Shown: piece after piece, positions 1 to 6,077 of the stretch
Layout: each line of letters starts with the position of its first letter
How positions within the stretch are numbered: the stretch's first letter is position 1
Origin: Chitinophagales bacterium
GTDB lineage: Bacteria > Bacteroidota > Bacteroidia > Chitinophagales > UBA2359
Direction: 5' to 3'
Assembly (NCBI GenBank): GCA_020629595.1
Contig: JAHDDA010000065.1
Coordinates: forward strand, 1,923 to 10,669
Length of the DNA stretch: 8,747 nt
The notes under the pieces: generated by a model
Seen by the model: only the letters and a program-made list of their open reading frames with translations
Told to the model about the DNA's origin: nothing
Database searches by the model: none
Program-made: the position numbers and the translations under genes

Positions 1-89
1 AAACAATATAAATTCAAAGTTTGAATAACACCAATTTCACATTTCTATAAATTTATTACACTTTGTAGGTACAGTAAATTATTAGCTAT

Positions 90-97
90 TAACTTTA
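90..97 (+). promoter_or_regulatory. possible -7 promoter element of the propeller gene
   Basis: TAACTTTA matches the Bacteroidota -7 consensus TAnnTTTG except at the last base. A TTTG that could act as the -33 element lies at 62-65, but the 24-base gap is longer than usual. Transcription would start just before the ATG at 106, so the mRNA would be almost leaderless. The same TAACTTTA string precedes the hydrolase gene at 3987. This is a sequence match only. Confidence 0.3.
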
Positions 98-105
98 CTT
101 GTATT

Positions 106-1524
106 ATGAAAAATGTTTTATTTTTTGCCTTGTGCTTCTTTTTATCAATAAATTTAATGGCACAGGGTACTGCAAATGTAGAGTTGGTTTACCAATGGAA
201 AGACGAATCAATAGTTGGTTCGGCGGCTTATAATAATGCTTACAACGAAACTTGGGGATTTGTACAAAACAATCACGAGTTTGCCGTAATTGGCTCAACA
301 GAAGGAACACACATTTTTGATGTTACCGATACAGAAAACATTTCGCAAGTAGCTTTTATTGAAGGGGCTATTACCGGACCAATAATCATACACAGAGATT
401 ACCACGATTATAATGGTTTTTTATACATTGTTGCCGACGAAGGACCAAGCACTTTGCAAATTGTAGATATTAGCGACTTACCCAATTCGTTTGAAAAAGT
501 GTACGATTCGAGTGAACTAATTATTCGTTCGCACAATATTTTTATAGATACTGCCACAGCAACTTTGTATAGTTGTGGTGGGGCAACCTTTATGGGTGGT
601 GGCACATTTGCCGCTTTTTCTTTAGAAAATCCAACACAACCAAGCTTAATTGCCAATTATAGCAACTCGCCTTGGGGTTATGTACACGATGCTTATGTAA
701 AAGATAATATTGGCTATTTGCATTGTGGCGGCAATGGTTTTTACATTGTAGATTTTTCTGATGTAGAAAACCCCGAAGTTTTAGGTGTTTTAGATAGTTA
801 TTCGGGTTTGGCTTACAACCATTCGGGCTGGCTTTCAGAAGATGGGCAAACTTACATAATGTGTGATGAGGCGCATGGGCGAGATGTTTATTTACTAGAT
901 GTTTCAGACCCAACAGATATAAAAGTTGCAAGCACCATAAACTCAGGAGGTTCGGAAACGCAAAGCATTGCACACAACGTAATTGTTAGAGGTAATTATG
1001 CTTTTGTTTCTTACTATTATGATGGCTTACATATTTTTGATTTGTCTGAACCAGAAACGCCTTGCCAGGCTGGAAATTATGATACAAGTCAATGGGGGTA
1101 TGATAATAATTATAGAGGAAATTGGGGACTTTACTGCCACTTGCCTTCGGGTTTGGTAGTGGCTTCTGATATGCAAGAAGGTTTATTTGTTTTTAAAATA
1201 GTAGAAGCTGAAACCACCGATGTTGATTGCCCAATTCAACCAAGTTGGTGCGGCAATTGTGTTGAAGAAGTTTTTCCTACAAACAATAAGTTAGTAAATG
1301 CACTAAATGTAAATGTTTTTCCAACTATTTTTTCAGAAAGTATAAATATTGAAAGCCCACAAGTATTAAACTACTCAATCACTAATTTATCGGGTAAATT
1401 ATTGCTTGAAGGTATTACTCAAAACCATACAATTAATAAGCTAAATATACTAAAATCGGGGATTTATATATTGCAATTAAGCGATGGCGAAAAATTTAAA
1501 AGCATAAAAATTGTAAAACAGTAG
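106..1524 (+). CDS. Secreted choice-of-anchor B family beta-propeller protein with T9SS type A sorting domain
   Basis: This 472-residue protein is probably exported across both membranes and released or anchored at the cell surface; no enzymatic role can be assigned. Residues 1-19 form a signal peptide (hydrophobic core, then NLMA before Q20). Residues 50-365 consist of about seven repeats carrying LVIVD-like strands: GTHIFDVTD (67), TLQIVDISD (116), GFYIVDFSD (211), VYLLDVSDP (261), GLHIFDLSEP (307) and GLFVFKI (359). This pattern, with motifs such as NHSGWLSEDG (238-247) and IAHNVIV (288-294), fits the choice-of-anchor B family. A Cys-containing linker (C375, C382, C385) leads to a C-terminal domain from about residue 402 that resembles the T9SS type A tail: NLSGK at 366-style position near 426-430, then SGIYILQLSDGEK and a basic end. 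Its opening motif reads FPTI rather than the usual FPNP, so the tail is somewhat divergent. The phosphatase gene follows 55 bp downstream on the same strand. Confidence 0.88.
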   Translation: MKNVLFFALCFFLSINLMAQGTANVELVYQWKDESIVGSAAYNNAYNETWGFVQNNHEFAVIGSTEGTHIFDVTDTENISQVAFIEGAITGPIIIHRDYHDYNGFLYIVADEGPSTLQIVDISDLPNSFEKVYDSSELIIRSHNIFIDTATATLYSCGGATFMGGGTFAAFSLENPTQPSLIANYSNSPWGYVHDAYVKDNIGYLHCGGNGFYIVDFSDVENPEVLGVLDSYSGLAYNHSGWLSEDGQTYIMCDEAHGRDVYLLDVSDPTDIKVASTINSGGSETQSIAHNVIVRGNYAFVSYYYDGLHIFDLSEPETPCQAGNYDTSQWGYDNNYRGNWGLYCHLPSGLVVASDMQEGLFVFKIVEAETTDVDCPIQPSWCGNCVEEVFPTNNKLVNALNVNVFPTIFSESINIESPQVLNYSITNLSGKLLLEGITQNHTINKLNILKSGIYILQLSDGEKFKSIKIVKQ

Positions 1525-1558
1525 AATTGTTCTTTTTTTGCCGTTTACCTCAAATTTT

Positions 1559-1566
1559 TAACCTTA
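1559..1566 (+). promoter_or_regulatory. weak candidate -7 element upstream of the phosphatase gene
   Basis: TAACCTTA matches TAnnTTTG at four of its six defined positions, and a TTTG lies 18 bases upstream (1537-1540), which is acceptable spacing. The gene could equally be read through from the propeller gene. Low confidence. Confidence 0.2.
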
Positions 1567-1579
1567 TTCAAAGTTAATA

Positions 1580-2032
1580 ATGAAAATATTAATGGTTTGT
1601 TTGGGCAATATTTGCCGTTCACCTTTAGCCGAAGGTATTTTAAAACAAAAAATAGCAGAAAATAATTTAAACTGGGAGGTAGATTCTTGTGGAACAAGTG
1701 GCTGGCACGATGGCAAGTTGCCCGATGCCCGATCAATAGACGTAGCAAAAAAATATGGCATAGATATTACCAACCAACGTTCAAGACAATTAAACAGGGC
1801 TGATTATATTGATTTCGACTTAATTTTTGCAATGGATAGTTCTAATTTTCAAAACATTATGTACAATGCTATTAATGAGGCTCAACAAGCCAAAGTAAAA
1901 TTAATAATGAACGAGCTTCACGTGGGGCGAAATATGAACGTTCCAGACCCTTATTGGGATGACAATGGTTTTGAAAATATTTATAAAATGCTAAACCGAG
2001 CCTGCGATAAGATTATTGAAAATTATGGATAA
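1580..2032 (+). CDS. Low-molecular-weight protein tyrosine phosphatase
   Basis: This 150-residue cytoplasmic enzyme should hydrolyse phosphotyrosine through a cysteinyl-phosphate intermediate. The N-terminal P-loop is C7-LGNIC-R13-S14-P, the family signature CX5RS, with C7 as nucleophile and R13 binding phosphate. The second cysteine, C12, is the residue that in this family can form a protective disulfide with the nucleophile. The general-acid loop is present as D123-PYW (VPDPYW), and the SCGTSGWHDG segment (36-45) is also typical. The length matches the family. The ATG at 1580 gives the standard N-terminus, with the P-loop beginning at residue 7. In bacteria such enzymes often oppose tyrosine kinases of polysaccharide export, but no such kinase is nearby, so the substrate is unknown. 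The last codons form the left arm of a downstream hairpin terminator. Confidence 0.95.
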   Translation: MKILMVCLGNICRSPLAEGILKQKIAENNLNWEVDSCGTSGWHDGKLPDARSIDVAKKYGIDITNQRSRQLNRADYIDFDLIFAMDSSNFQNIMYNAINEAQQAKVKLIMNELHVGRNMNVPDPYWDDNGFENIYKMLNRACDKIIENYG

Positions 2033-2076
2033 TTTTTCTATTAAAAACCCATAATTTTCAATGCTTTTTATTTTTT
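2015..2076 (+). terminator. Rho-independent-type terminator of the phosphatase gene
   Basis: A perfect 14-bp inverted repeat pairs ATTGAAAATTATGG (2015-2028) with CCATAATTTTCAAT (2049-2062). The 20-base loop holds a further TTTTT/AAAAA pairing (2033-2037 with 2043-2047). The stem is followed by a T-rich tract (T5-A-T6, 2065-2076). The left arm lies inside the last codons and the stop codon falls in the loop. The U tract exists only for plus-strand RNA, so it serves the phosphatase gene and not the convergent gene. Confidence 0.65.
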
Positions 2077-2079
2077 GTA

Positions 2080-2125
2080 CAAAACCATTACCAATCCTTA
2101 TCACTCTTAATGGTTTTGCCTTTTT
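2080..2125 (+). repeat. second hairpin, overlapping the end of the BatC-like gene
   Basis: CAAAACCATTA (2080-2090) and TAATGGTTTTG (2108-2118) form a perfect 11-bp inverted repeat around a 17-base spacer that carries the last codons of the minus-strand gene; the left arm contains its stop codon. A T5 run (2121-2125) follows on the plus strand, so it could be a back-up terminator for the phosphatase transcript. For minus-strand RNA the stem is followed by A-rich, not U-rich, sequence. Confidence 0.45.
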
Positions 2126-2990
2126 GTGTGCGTAGTTTTTCTTGTACTTTTAATTCTTCGTTTTTTAGTGCTTCTAACAAACGCAACATTTCTTCTCTAC
2201 TTAGTTCACGTTCTTCTGGTTGTCCCATTCCTGTTGAATCTTGTGCTTCTTCTGGATTTGGCTGTTGCTCTTCTGGTTTAGGCTTTTGCTCTTCTTCTCC
2301 TTCTTTTTTCTCGCTTTCTTGCTTTTCTTTTTGTTCTTGCTCTTTTTCTTCTTCAGATTTTTCTTGTTCTTGCTTTTCCTGTTGCTCTTGTTGCTCCTGG
2401 TTTTCTTGGTTCTGTTCTTGATTTTCCTTTTTTTCTTGGTCTTCTTTCTTTTCGCCGTCTTCGTTTTCTTGTGGGTTATTGCATTGTTTATCTTGCTCTT
2501 GTTGTTCTTGCTGTGCTTGTTTTAATAAATCCATTGCCAACGAAAGGTTGTATTTAGTATCCATATCTTTAGGATTTAAACGCAATGCTTGCTTGTAAGC
2601 TTCAATACTTTTTTGTAAATCCTCGCCTTTTTCTGTCTGAATGGTTTGCATAAGGTAGGCACTTCCTAAATTATGAAATGCTTTTGCTTTATTGGTTTTA
2701 TTATCTTCAGCTTTTTTGCTGGCTTGCGAAAAAACTTCAATGGCTTCTTCATAACGTTCTTGGTTAAAAAGTGCATTGCCTAAGTTGAAAACGGTTTCAA
2801 ACATATCTTCGTTTTCATTTTTTCGCATCGATGCTCTATAAGACAATTCTGCATCGCCATATTGCTCATTATTATAAGCTGTATTTCCTTCTCGTGTGAG
2901 TGAGGCTTCTGTTTCAGTTTCAAAAAAACTTATTTGTGCCGAAACACCAATGCTTAAAAATATGCCTAAAATGAAAACTATTTTTTTCAT
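2088..2990 (-). CDS. batC-like: BatC-like tetratricopeptide repeat protein
   Basis: This 300-residue protein is probably exported to the periplasm and acts in protein-protein contacts. A signal peptide spans residues 1-18 (GVSA before Q19). TPR-type helices occupy about 31-160, with recognisable units at 36-55 (NTAYNNEQYGDAELSYRASM), 69-93 (GNALFNQERYEEAIEVFSQA) and 108-139 (NLGSAYL, then SIEAYKQALRLNP). Residues about 154-250 are low-complexity Gln/Glu/Lys, probably disordered or charged helix. The C-terminus has LSREEMLRLLEALKNEE (263-279) and ends KSDKDW. The TPR, acidic linker and terminal KDW arrangement is what I know from BatC of Bacteroidota bat operons, linked to aerotolerance and stress. 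The other bat genes (batA, batB, batD, moxR, DUF58) are absent here, so it could be a stand-alone paralogue. It lies 36 bp downstream of the Rpn gene on the same strand and may be cotranscribed with it. Confidence 0.75.
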   Translation of the reverse strand: MKKIVFILGIFLSIGVSAQISFFETETEASLTREGNTAYNNEQYGDAELSYRASMRKNENEDMFETVFNLGNALFNQERYEEAIEVFSQASKKAEDNKTNKAKAFHNLGSAYLMQTIQTEKGEDLQKSIEAYKQALRLNPKDMDTKYNLSLAMDLLKQAQQEQQEQDKQCNNPQENEDGEKKEDQEKKENQEQNQENQEQQEQQEKQEQEKSEEEKEQEQKEKQESEKKEGEEEQKPKPEEQQPNPEEAQDSTGMGQPEERELSREEMLRLLEALKNEELKVQEKLRTQKGKTIKSDKDW

Positions 2991-3026
2991 ATTGTTTTTT
3001 GTTTTGCTCTTTTGAGTTTAAATGAG

Positions 3027-3872
3027 TTAATTTTTTTCCAAAATTTCAGAAACTGTTTCGATAGATAATTGAAAAATAGAAGCTATTTTATCAATTGTAA
3101 AACCTTCTTTAAAAAGGGCAATAACTCCCTCAGATTTTCCTTCTACTTTTCCTTTTGCAATTCCTTCTGCTTTTCCTTTGGCAATTCCCCTTTTGTAAAG
3201 AATATCTTTTTCTATATCTATGGTTAATGGCATTTCTTCTAATATTTTTACAGTTAACGAATCTAATTTTCTAAGTCTTGTTAATAACATTAACTGGTTT
3301 ACATACTTATTCAGTTCCTTGTTCGATGTGGCTTTTATCCTTATTTGTTCTATTATGGCTCTAATTATTGCTTCTGTTTCATTTTCATTGTACTTAGTTA
3401 AAAACGCCAATAATATTATTTCGGGTACTTGTGAACTTAAAAACTGTTTAGTTTCTAACTCGTTTATGGCTATCAAATCAAAACCTGTAAATATCTCATT
3501 TGGTTTCAACTGATTTATCATTTTAACTTCTGCCTTTCCCAAATATACGACAATATGATGAATGGGTAGTTCAAACTTTTTGAATATTAAGCCGTGGTAT
3601 TCAGCCATTCTTTGTAACATCTTGGCATCGTTACTAGTTTGAAACTCTATATGTAATAAAAGTGTTTGATTATTAGTTGTTGTTACCTTGTATAAAAAAT
3701 CAGTTTCTCGTTCAATAGTTTTGGTTAGTTTTTCGGTAATAGGTTCAGCAATTTTAATTTCATACTTCAAATGTTGCTTAATTAATGGCATAAATATTTG
3801 TTCGGTATTTTCTCGTAAAATACGGTCGTAAATATTTATACCTTTTTCTTTTTCTGGTTTCGATTTTTCCAA
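3027..3872 (-). CDS. Rpn family PD-(D/E)XK nuclease (recombination-promoting nuclease / putative transposase)
   Basis: This 281-residue cytoplasmic protein resembles the Rpn/YhgA-like family, whose studied members are DNA endonucleases that raise RecA-independent recombination. The N-terminal IYDRILRENTEQIFMPLI (14-31) is typical. The nuclease core shows the likely catalytic acids: D58 in RETDFLYKV and E76 with Q78 in LLLHIEFQ, the E-x-Q form of the PD-(D/E)XK site. After it come a central helical part (about 120-220), a GK-x-EG repeat linker (231-249) and a C-terminal helix-turn-helix-like segment (250-278, LFKEGFTIDKIASIFQLS). The family often carries such a tail. The start appears to be TTG at 3872-3870: an in-frame TAG lies two codons upstream, and the next ATG (residue 28) would remove the conserved N-terminus. 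All expected core residues are present, so it looks intact. No terminal repeats or partner transposon genes were seen. Confidence 0.82.
   Translation of the reverse strand: MEKSKPEKEKGINIYDRILRENTEQIFMPLIKQHLKYEIKIAEPITEKLTKTIERETDFLYKVTTTNNQTLLLHIEFQTSNDAKMLQRMAEYHGLIFKKFELPIHHIVVYLGKAEVKMINQLKPNEIFTGFDLIAINELETKQFLSSQVPEIILLAFLTKYNENETEAIIRAIIEQIRIKATSNKELNKYVNQLMLLTRLRKLDSLTVKILEEMPLTIDIEKDILYKRGIAKGKAEGIAKGKVEGKSEGVIALFKEGFTIDKIASIFQLSIETVSEILEKN
3141..3188 (-). repeat. 24-bp in-frame tandem duplication in the Rpn gene
   Basis: Two adjacent 24-base units (3141-3164 and 3165-3188) differ at two positions. Read on the minus strand each encodes GIAKGKAE or GIAKGKVE, forming the flexible linker before the C-terminal helix-turn-helix-like segment. 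A degenerate partial unit (GKSEG) follows. The unit is a multiple of three, so copy changes would alter linker length without breaking the frame. Confidence 0.7.
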
Positions 3873-3904
3873 AAACTATTTTTAAAATTTTAATTTTTCA
3901 AACT

Positions 3905-3912
3905 CAAAATTA
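3905..3912 (-). promoter_or_regulatory. candidate -7 promoter element of the Rpn gene
   Basis: On the minus strand this reads TAATTTTG, an exact match to TAnnTTTG, and lies 32 bases before the TTG start, leaving a leader of about 25 bases. No good TTG -33 element is present at the expected distance. It sits in the 154-bp divergent spacer (3873-4026) between the Rpn and hydrolase genes, which otherwise holds only AT-rich sequence. Confidence 0.35.
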
Positions 3913-3986
3913 TAAGAAAAACCACAGTTTTGAATTACATCTTTGCTGTTTTAATACTTTTTAGGATTAATAAACCTCAAAAGTTA

Positions 3987-3994
3987 TAACTTTA
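3987..3994 (+). promoter_or_regulatory. candidate -7 promoter element of the hydrolase gene
   Basis: TAACTTTA, one base from TAnnTTTG, lies 32 bases upstream of the ATG at 4027. The identical octamer precedes the propeller gene. No TTG was found at normal -33 spacing, so support is partial. Confidence 0.3.
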
Positions 3995-4026
3995 CCTATC
4001 TACTAATTTATTCAAACTGAAATACT

Positions 4027-5241
4027 ATGATTAAACATTTACTTTTTACAACTTTACTTTGCTTTGGCTTTATCAATATTTTGAATGCACAAGAAAGGTA
4101 TGTTGATCCTATTTTTGAAGATGTAACTATTACTTCAGATGTTGTTTATTCAGATGTAACCAACTTTTATATGGATGTTTACGAACCTACTAGTGACACT
4201 ATATCTGAACGTCCATTACTAATTTTTGCACACGGCGGGGCATTTATTGGTGGCGATCCAAGCACTTCTACTTCTGTTGATTTTTGTACCGAATTTGCCA
4301 AGCGCGGCTATGTTACAGCTTCTATACAATACAAATTAGCCGACTTTGCCGCACAGTTAGTCGATTCTTTAATTATGAAAGATGTGGTAATGAAAGCTGT
4401 TGGCGATGCAAAAGCTGCCATTCGGTTTTTTAATAAAGATGCCGAAAACGATAATATTTATAGAACTGCCGAAGACAGAGTTTTTGTTGGTGGAAATTCT
4501 GCTGGTGCAATTTTATCAATACACGCTGCTTACTTAGATGAAAGCGATGAAATACCAGAAGATTTACTAGAAATTTTAGAGGCAAATGGTGGTTTTGAAG
4601 GCAATAGAGGCAATGAAGGCTATTCGTCAGAAATTGCAGGAGTGTTAAATTTGGCAGGTGGGCTTAACGCCTTATCTCTTATAGATGAAAGTGACGTACC
4701 TACCTTTTCGGCTCATGGAGATATTGATGACGTTGTGCCTTACGATTGTAACGATGTTTATTGGTCTGATCCAATTTTAGGCGTTTTAGATATGGTTGAT
4801 ATTTGTGGAAGTAGTGAAATTCACCCTATTCTTGAAAACTTTGAAATTCCCAACGAACTTATCACTTACGAAAATGCAACACATACACCTTGGAGTTATG
4901 ATGCTGCTATGAGAGATGATTTAATTCAGCAAGCGGCAGCGTTTTTTGCTCCTTATGCAAAGCCAGTAGAACCAGAAATTCCATCTTCAATTAACAATAA
5001 TTTTAAAAATGAAATATTGGTTTTTCCAAATCCTGTAAATGATGTTTTAACTATTTCTTTAGCAGAAATTACAAGCGGAATAGCTAACATTTTTGATTTA
5101 ACAGGAAAACAAGTTTTAATACAAAACTTTGAGAACACAAACAGTGTAACTTTAAATACAAGTGCTATTTCGGCAGGTGCTTATATTCTTGAAATTAATA
5201 GCCATTTGGGTAAAACAAGTAGGTTGCTTGTGGTGGAATAA
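4027..5241 (+). CDS. Secreted alpha/beta hydrolase (carboxylesterase-like) with T9SS type A sorting domain
   Basis: This 404-residue protein is a probable T9SS-exported serine esterase or lipase-like enzyme; its substrate is unknown. Residues 1-21 form a signal peptide ending ILNA before Q22. The alpha/beta-hydrolase core runs from about 40 to 310. It has the oxyanion-hole motif HGGAFIGG (69-76), the nucleophile elbow GNSAG with S158, the acid D234 in HGDIDDVVP, and H286 in ENATHTPW. The triad is therefore complete and in the correct order. HGG plus GNSAG is typical of hormone-sensitive-lipase or BD-FAE-like esterases. After a short Pro/Glu and Asn-rich linker, residues 329-404 form a T9SS type A tail with FPNP (333-336), FDLTGKQVL (356-364), SAGAYILEI (382-390) and a final strand. 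The ATG at 4027 gives a normal signal peptide. The antitoxin gene follows 56 bp downstream but appears to have its own promoter. Confidence 0.92.
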   Translation: MIKHLLFTTLLCFGFINILNAQERYVDPIFEDVTITSDVVYSDVTNFYMDVYEPTSDTISERPLLIFAHGGAFIGGDPSTSTSVDFCTEFAKRGYVTASIQYKLADFAAQLVDSLIMKDVVMKAVGDAKAAIRFFNKDAENDNIYRTAEDRVFVGGNSAGAILSIHAAYLDESDEIPEDLLEILEANGGFEGNRGNEGYSSEIAGVLNLAGGLNALSLIDESDVPTFSAHGDIDDVVPYDCNDVYWSDPILGVLDMVDICGSSEIHPILENFEIPNELITYENATHTPWSYDAAMRDDLIQQAAAFFAPYAKPVEPEIPSSINNNFKNEILVFPNPVNDVLTISLAEITSGIANIFDLTGKQVLIQNFENTNSVTLNTSAISAGAYILEINSHLGKTSRLLVVE

Positions 5242-5244
5242 TAC

Positions 5245-5275
5245 TTGATTTGCCCGTAAAAATGCCATACATTTA
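5245..5275 (+). promoter_or_regulatory. promoter of the DUF1778 antitoxin gene
   Basis: TTG at 5245-5247 and TACATTTA at 5268-5275 (one mismatch from TAnnTTTG) are separated by 20 bases, the best-spaced Bacteroidota-type promoter in the window. Transcription would start near 5280, leaving a leader of about 18 bases before the ATG at 5298. Confidence 0.45.
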
Positions 5276-5282
5276 TTTATGG
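5265..5282. promoter_or_regulatory. candidate operator: imperfect palindrome over the antitoxin promoter
   Basis: CCATACAT-TT-ATTTATGG is an 18-bp palindrome with seven of eight arm positions paired. It covers the -7 element. Ribbon-helix-helix antitoxins usually repress their own operon by binding such palindromes, so its position is suggestive. Binding itself is inferred. Confidence 0.4.
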
Positions 5283-5297
5283 TTAATAACTTGAAGT

Positions 5298-5573
5298 ATG
5301 AATAAAGAAGAACGAATTGAAATAAGCGTTTCTTCAAATGATAAACAAGTTTTTAAAAAAGCTCAAGAATTAAGTGGTGATAAAACTTTTAGTGGTTTTA
5401 TTACAAGGGTTTTAAAAAAATATTCCGAACAAATTATTGAAGAAAATGAAAAAATATTATTGAGTAAAAAAGATAGAGAAATATTTTTTGATGCTGTTTT
5501 TGCAGATTTAGAACCAAATGAAAAGCTAAAACAAGCAGCTAAAGCATATAAAAAGCAATTTGAAGCTCAATAA
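5298..5573 (+). CDS. DUF1778 / TacA-like type II antitoxin
   Basis: This 91-residue protein resembles the DUF1778 antitoxins that pair with GNAT acetyltransferase toxins (TacA/TacT, AtaR/AtaT types). Residues about 4-40 (ERIEISVSSNDKQVFKKAQE, then SGDKTFSGFITRVL) fit a ribbon-helix-helix DNA-binding domain. Residues 53-86 carry the family's toxin-neutralising tail, seen as ILLSKKDREIFFDAV and EPNEKLKQAAKAYKK. The protein looks complete. Its stop codon overlaps the next ATG by one base (TAATG), the usual coupled arrangement for antitoxin and toxin. The downstream toxin is reduced to 21 codons, so this is now an orphan antitoxin. It may still repress its own promoter or neutralise a related toxin elsewhere. 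Confidence 0.8.
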   Translation: MNKEERIEISVSSNDKQVFKKAQELSGDKTFSGFITRVLKKYSEQIIEENEKILLSKKDREIFFDAVFADLEPNEKLKQAAKAYKKQFEAQ

Positions 5574-5638
5574 TGAAAATAGTTTTATTGAATAAATTGC
5601 ACAAACGAAATGATTTTGTTTGTGAAGAAGAACGATAA
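5573..5638 (+). pseudogene. remnant of a TacT-like GNAT toxin gene (21 codons)
   Basis: The ATG overlaps the antitoxin stop codon and opens a 21-codon frame containing LLNKLHKRNDFVCEEER before TAA. This resembles the start of TacT/AtaT-type GNAT toxins, which typically begin with a hydrophobic pair, H-x-R, F-x-C and a following Leu-x-x-Tyr-Leu. The acetyl-CoA-binding and catalytic parts (some 140 residues) are missing, because the next gene starts at 5660. In the +1 frame, codons from 5634 read D-N-stop-V-N-Q, a faint hint that a frameshift came before or with a deletion. The assignment rests on a short motif and on operon position. Confidence 0.55.
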
Positions 5639-5659
5639 TTAGGTAAACCAATATATTAA

Positions 5660-6067
5660 ATGCCCTTCAAAAAAGCACTTATACAACTCATTGGCTGGGT
5701 TTTGTTTTTAGGTATAGCAAATTACCTTGCTACTTACGCCTACCCTGCCGATGGTTTTACCCTAAAATTTAGCTGGATTACCTATTTTATTTTTAGCTTT
5801 TTAACTCTTTCAGCTTTGTGTTTTGCCAAACTTCTGGTAATGATTGATAATAAAAGAAATCTTACAACCGTAGTTTTTGGTATTTTATCTTTTAGGTTTT
5901 TGTTTACCTTATTCTACTTTGGTATCTATTTTTTGATTGTTAAACCCGAAGGGAAATTTTTTGTAGTGCCATTTATGCTTATGTTTGCCTATTATTTAAT
6001 TGTAGAAAACGTTTACTTACTTAAATACGCAGATTATGTTTACAAAAAAGCACAAGCCAATAACTAA
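5660..6067 (+). CDS. Four-helix integral membrane protein of unknown function
   Basis: I do not recognise this 135-residue protein. It has four predicted membrane segments at about 7-27, 38-60, 69-93 and 99-121, with short loops; the 61-68 loop (MIDNKRNL) and the C-terminal tail (YKKAQANN) are basic or polar, which favours both ends facing the cytoplasm. There is no cleavable signal peptide. The size and aromatic-rich helices vaguely recall small membrane proteins encoded near ATP synthase operons in Bacteroidota, but no such operon is here and I do not claim the link. The PorP/SprF gene starts 10 bp after its stop codon, so the two are very probably cotranscribed. The ATG at 5660 directly follows the remains of the toxin gene. 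Confidence 0.7.
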   Translation: MPFKKALIQLIGWVLFLGIANYLATYAYPADGFTLKFSWITYFIFSFLTLSALCFAKLLVMIDNKRNLTTVVFGILSFRFLFTLFYFGIYFLIVKPEGKFFVVPFMLMFAYYLIVENVYLLKYADYVYKKAQANN

Positions 6068-6077
6068 AAACTATATA

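Noticed and set aside
1516..1539. Hairpin plus T7 after the propeller gene
   Set aside because: The stem is only four AT-rich pairs (AACA/TGTT), too weak to call a terminator.
2110..2525. Plus-strand open frames of Ser/Cys/Phe- or Leu/Phe-rich composition
   Set aside because: They are antisense to the low-complexity Gln/Glu/Lys part of the BatC-like gene, and their odd composition follows directly from that.
3027..5638. Defence island formed by the Rpn nuclease and the toxin-antitoxin remnant
   Set aside because: A secreted hydrolase on the other strand separates them, the toxin is gone, and no other defence gene is seen.
6036..6077. Upstream in-frame ATG for the PorP/SprF gene
   Set aside because: It lies inside the preceding gene and would place polar residues before a good signal peptide that begins at 6078.
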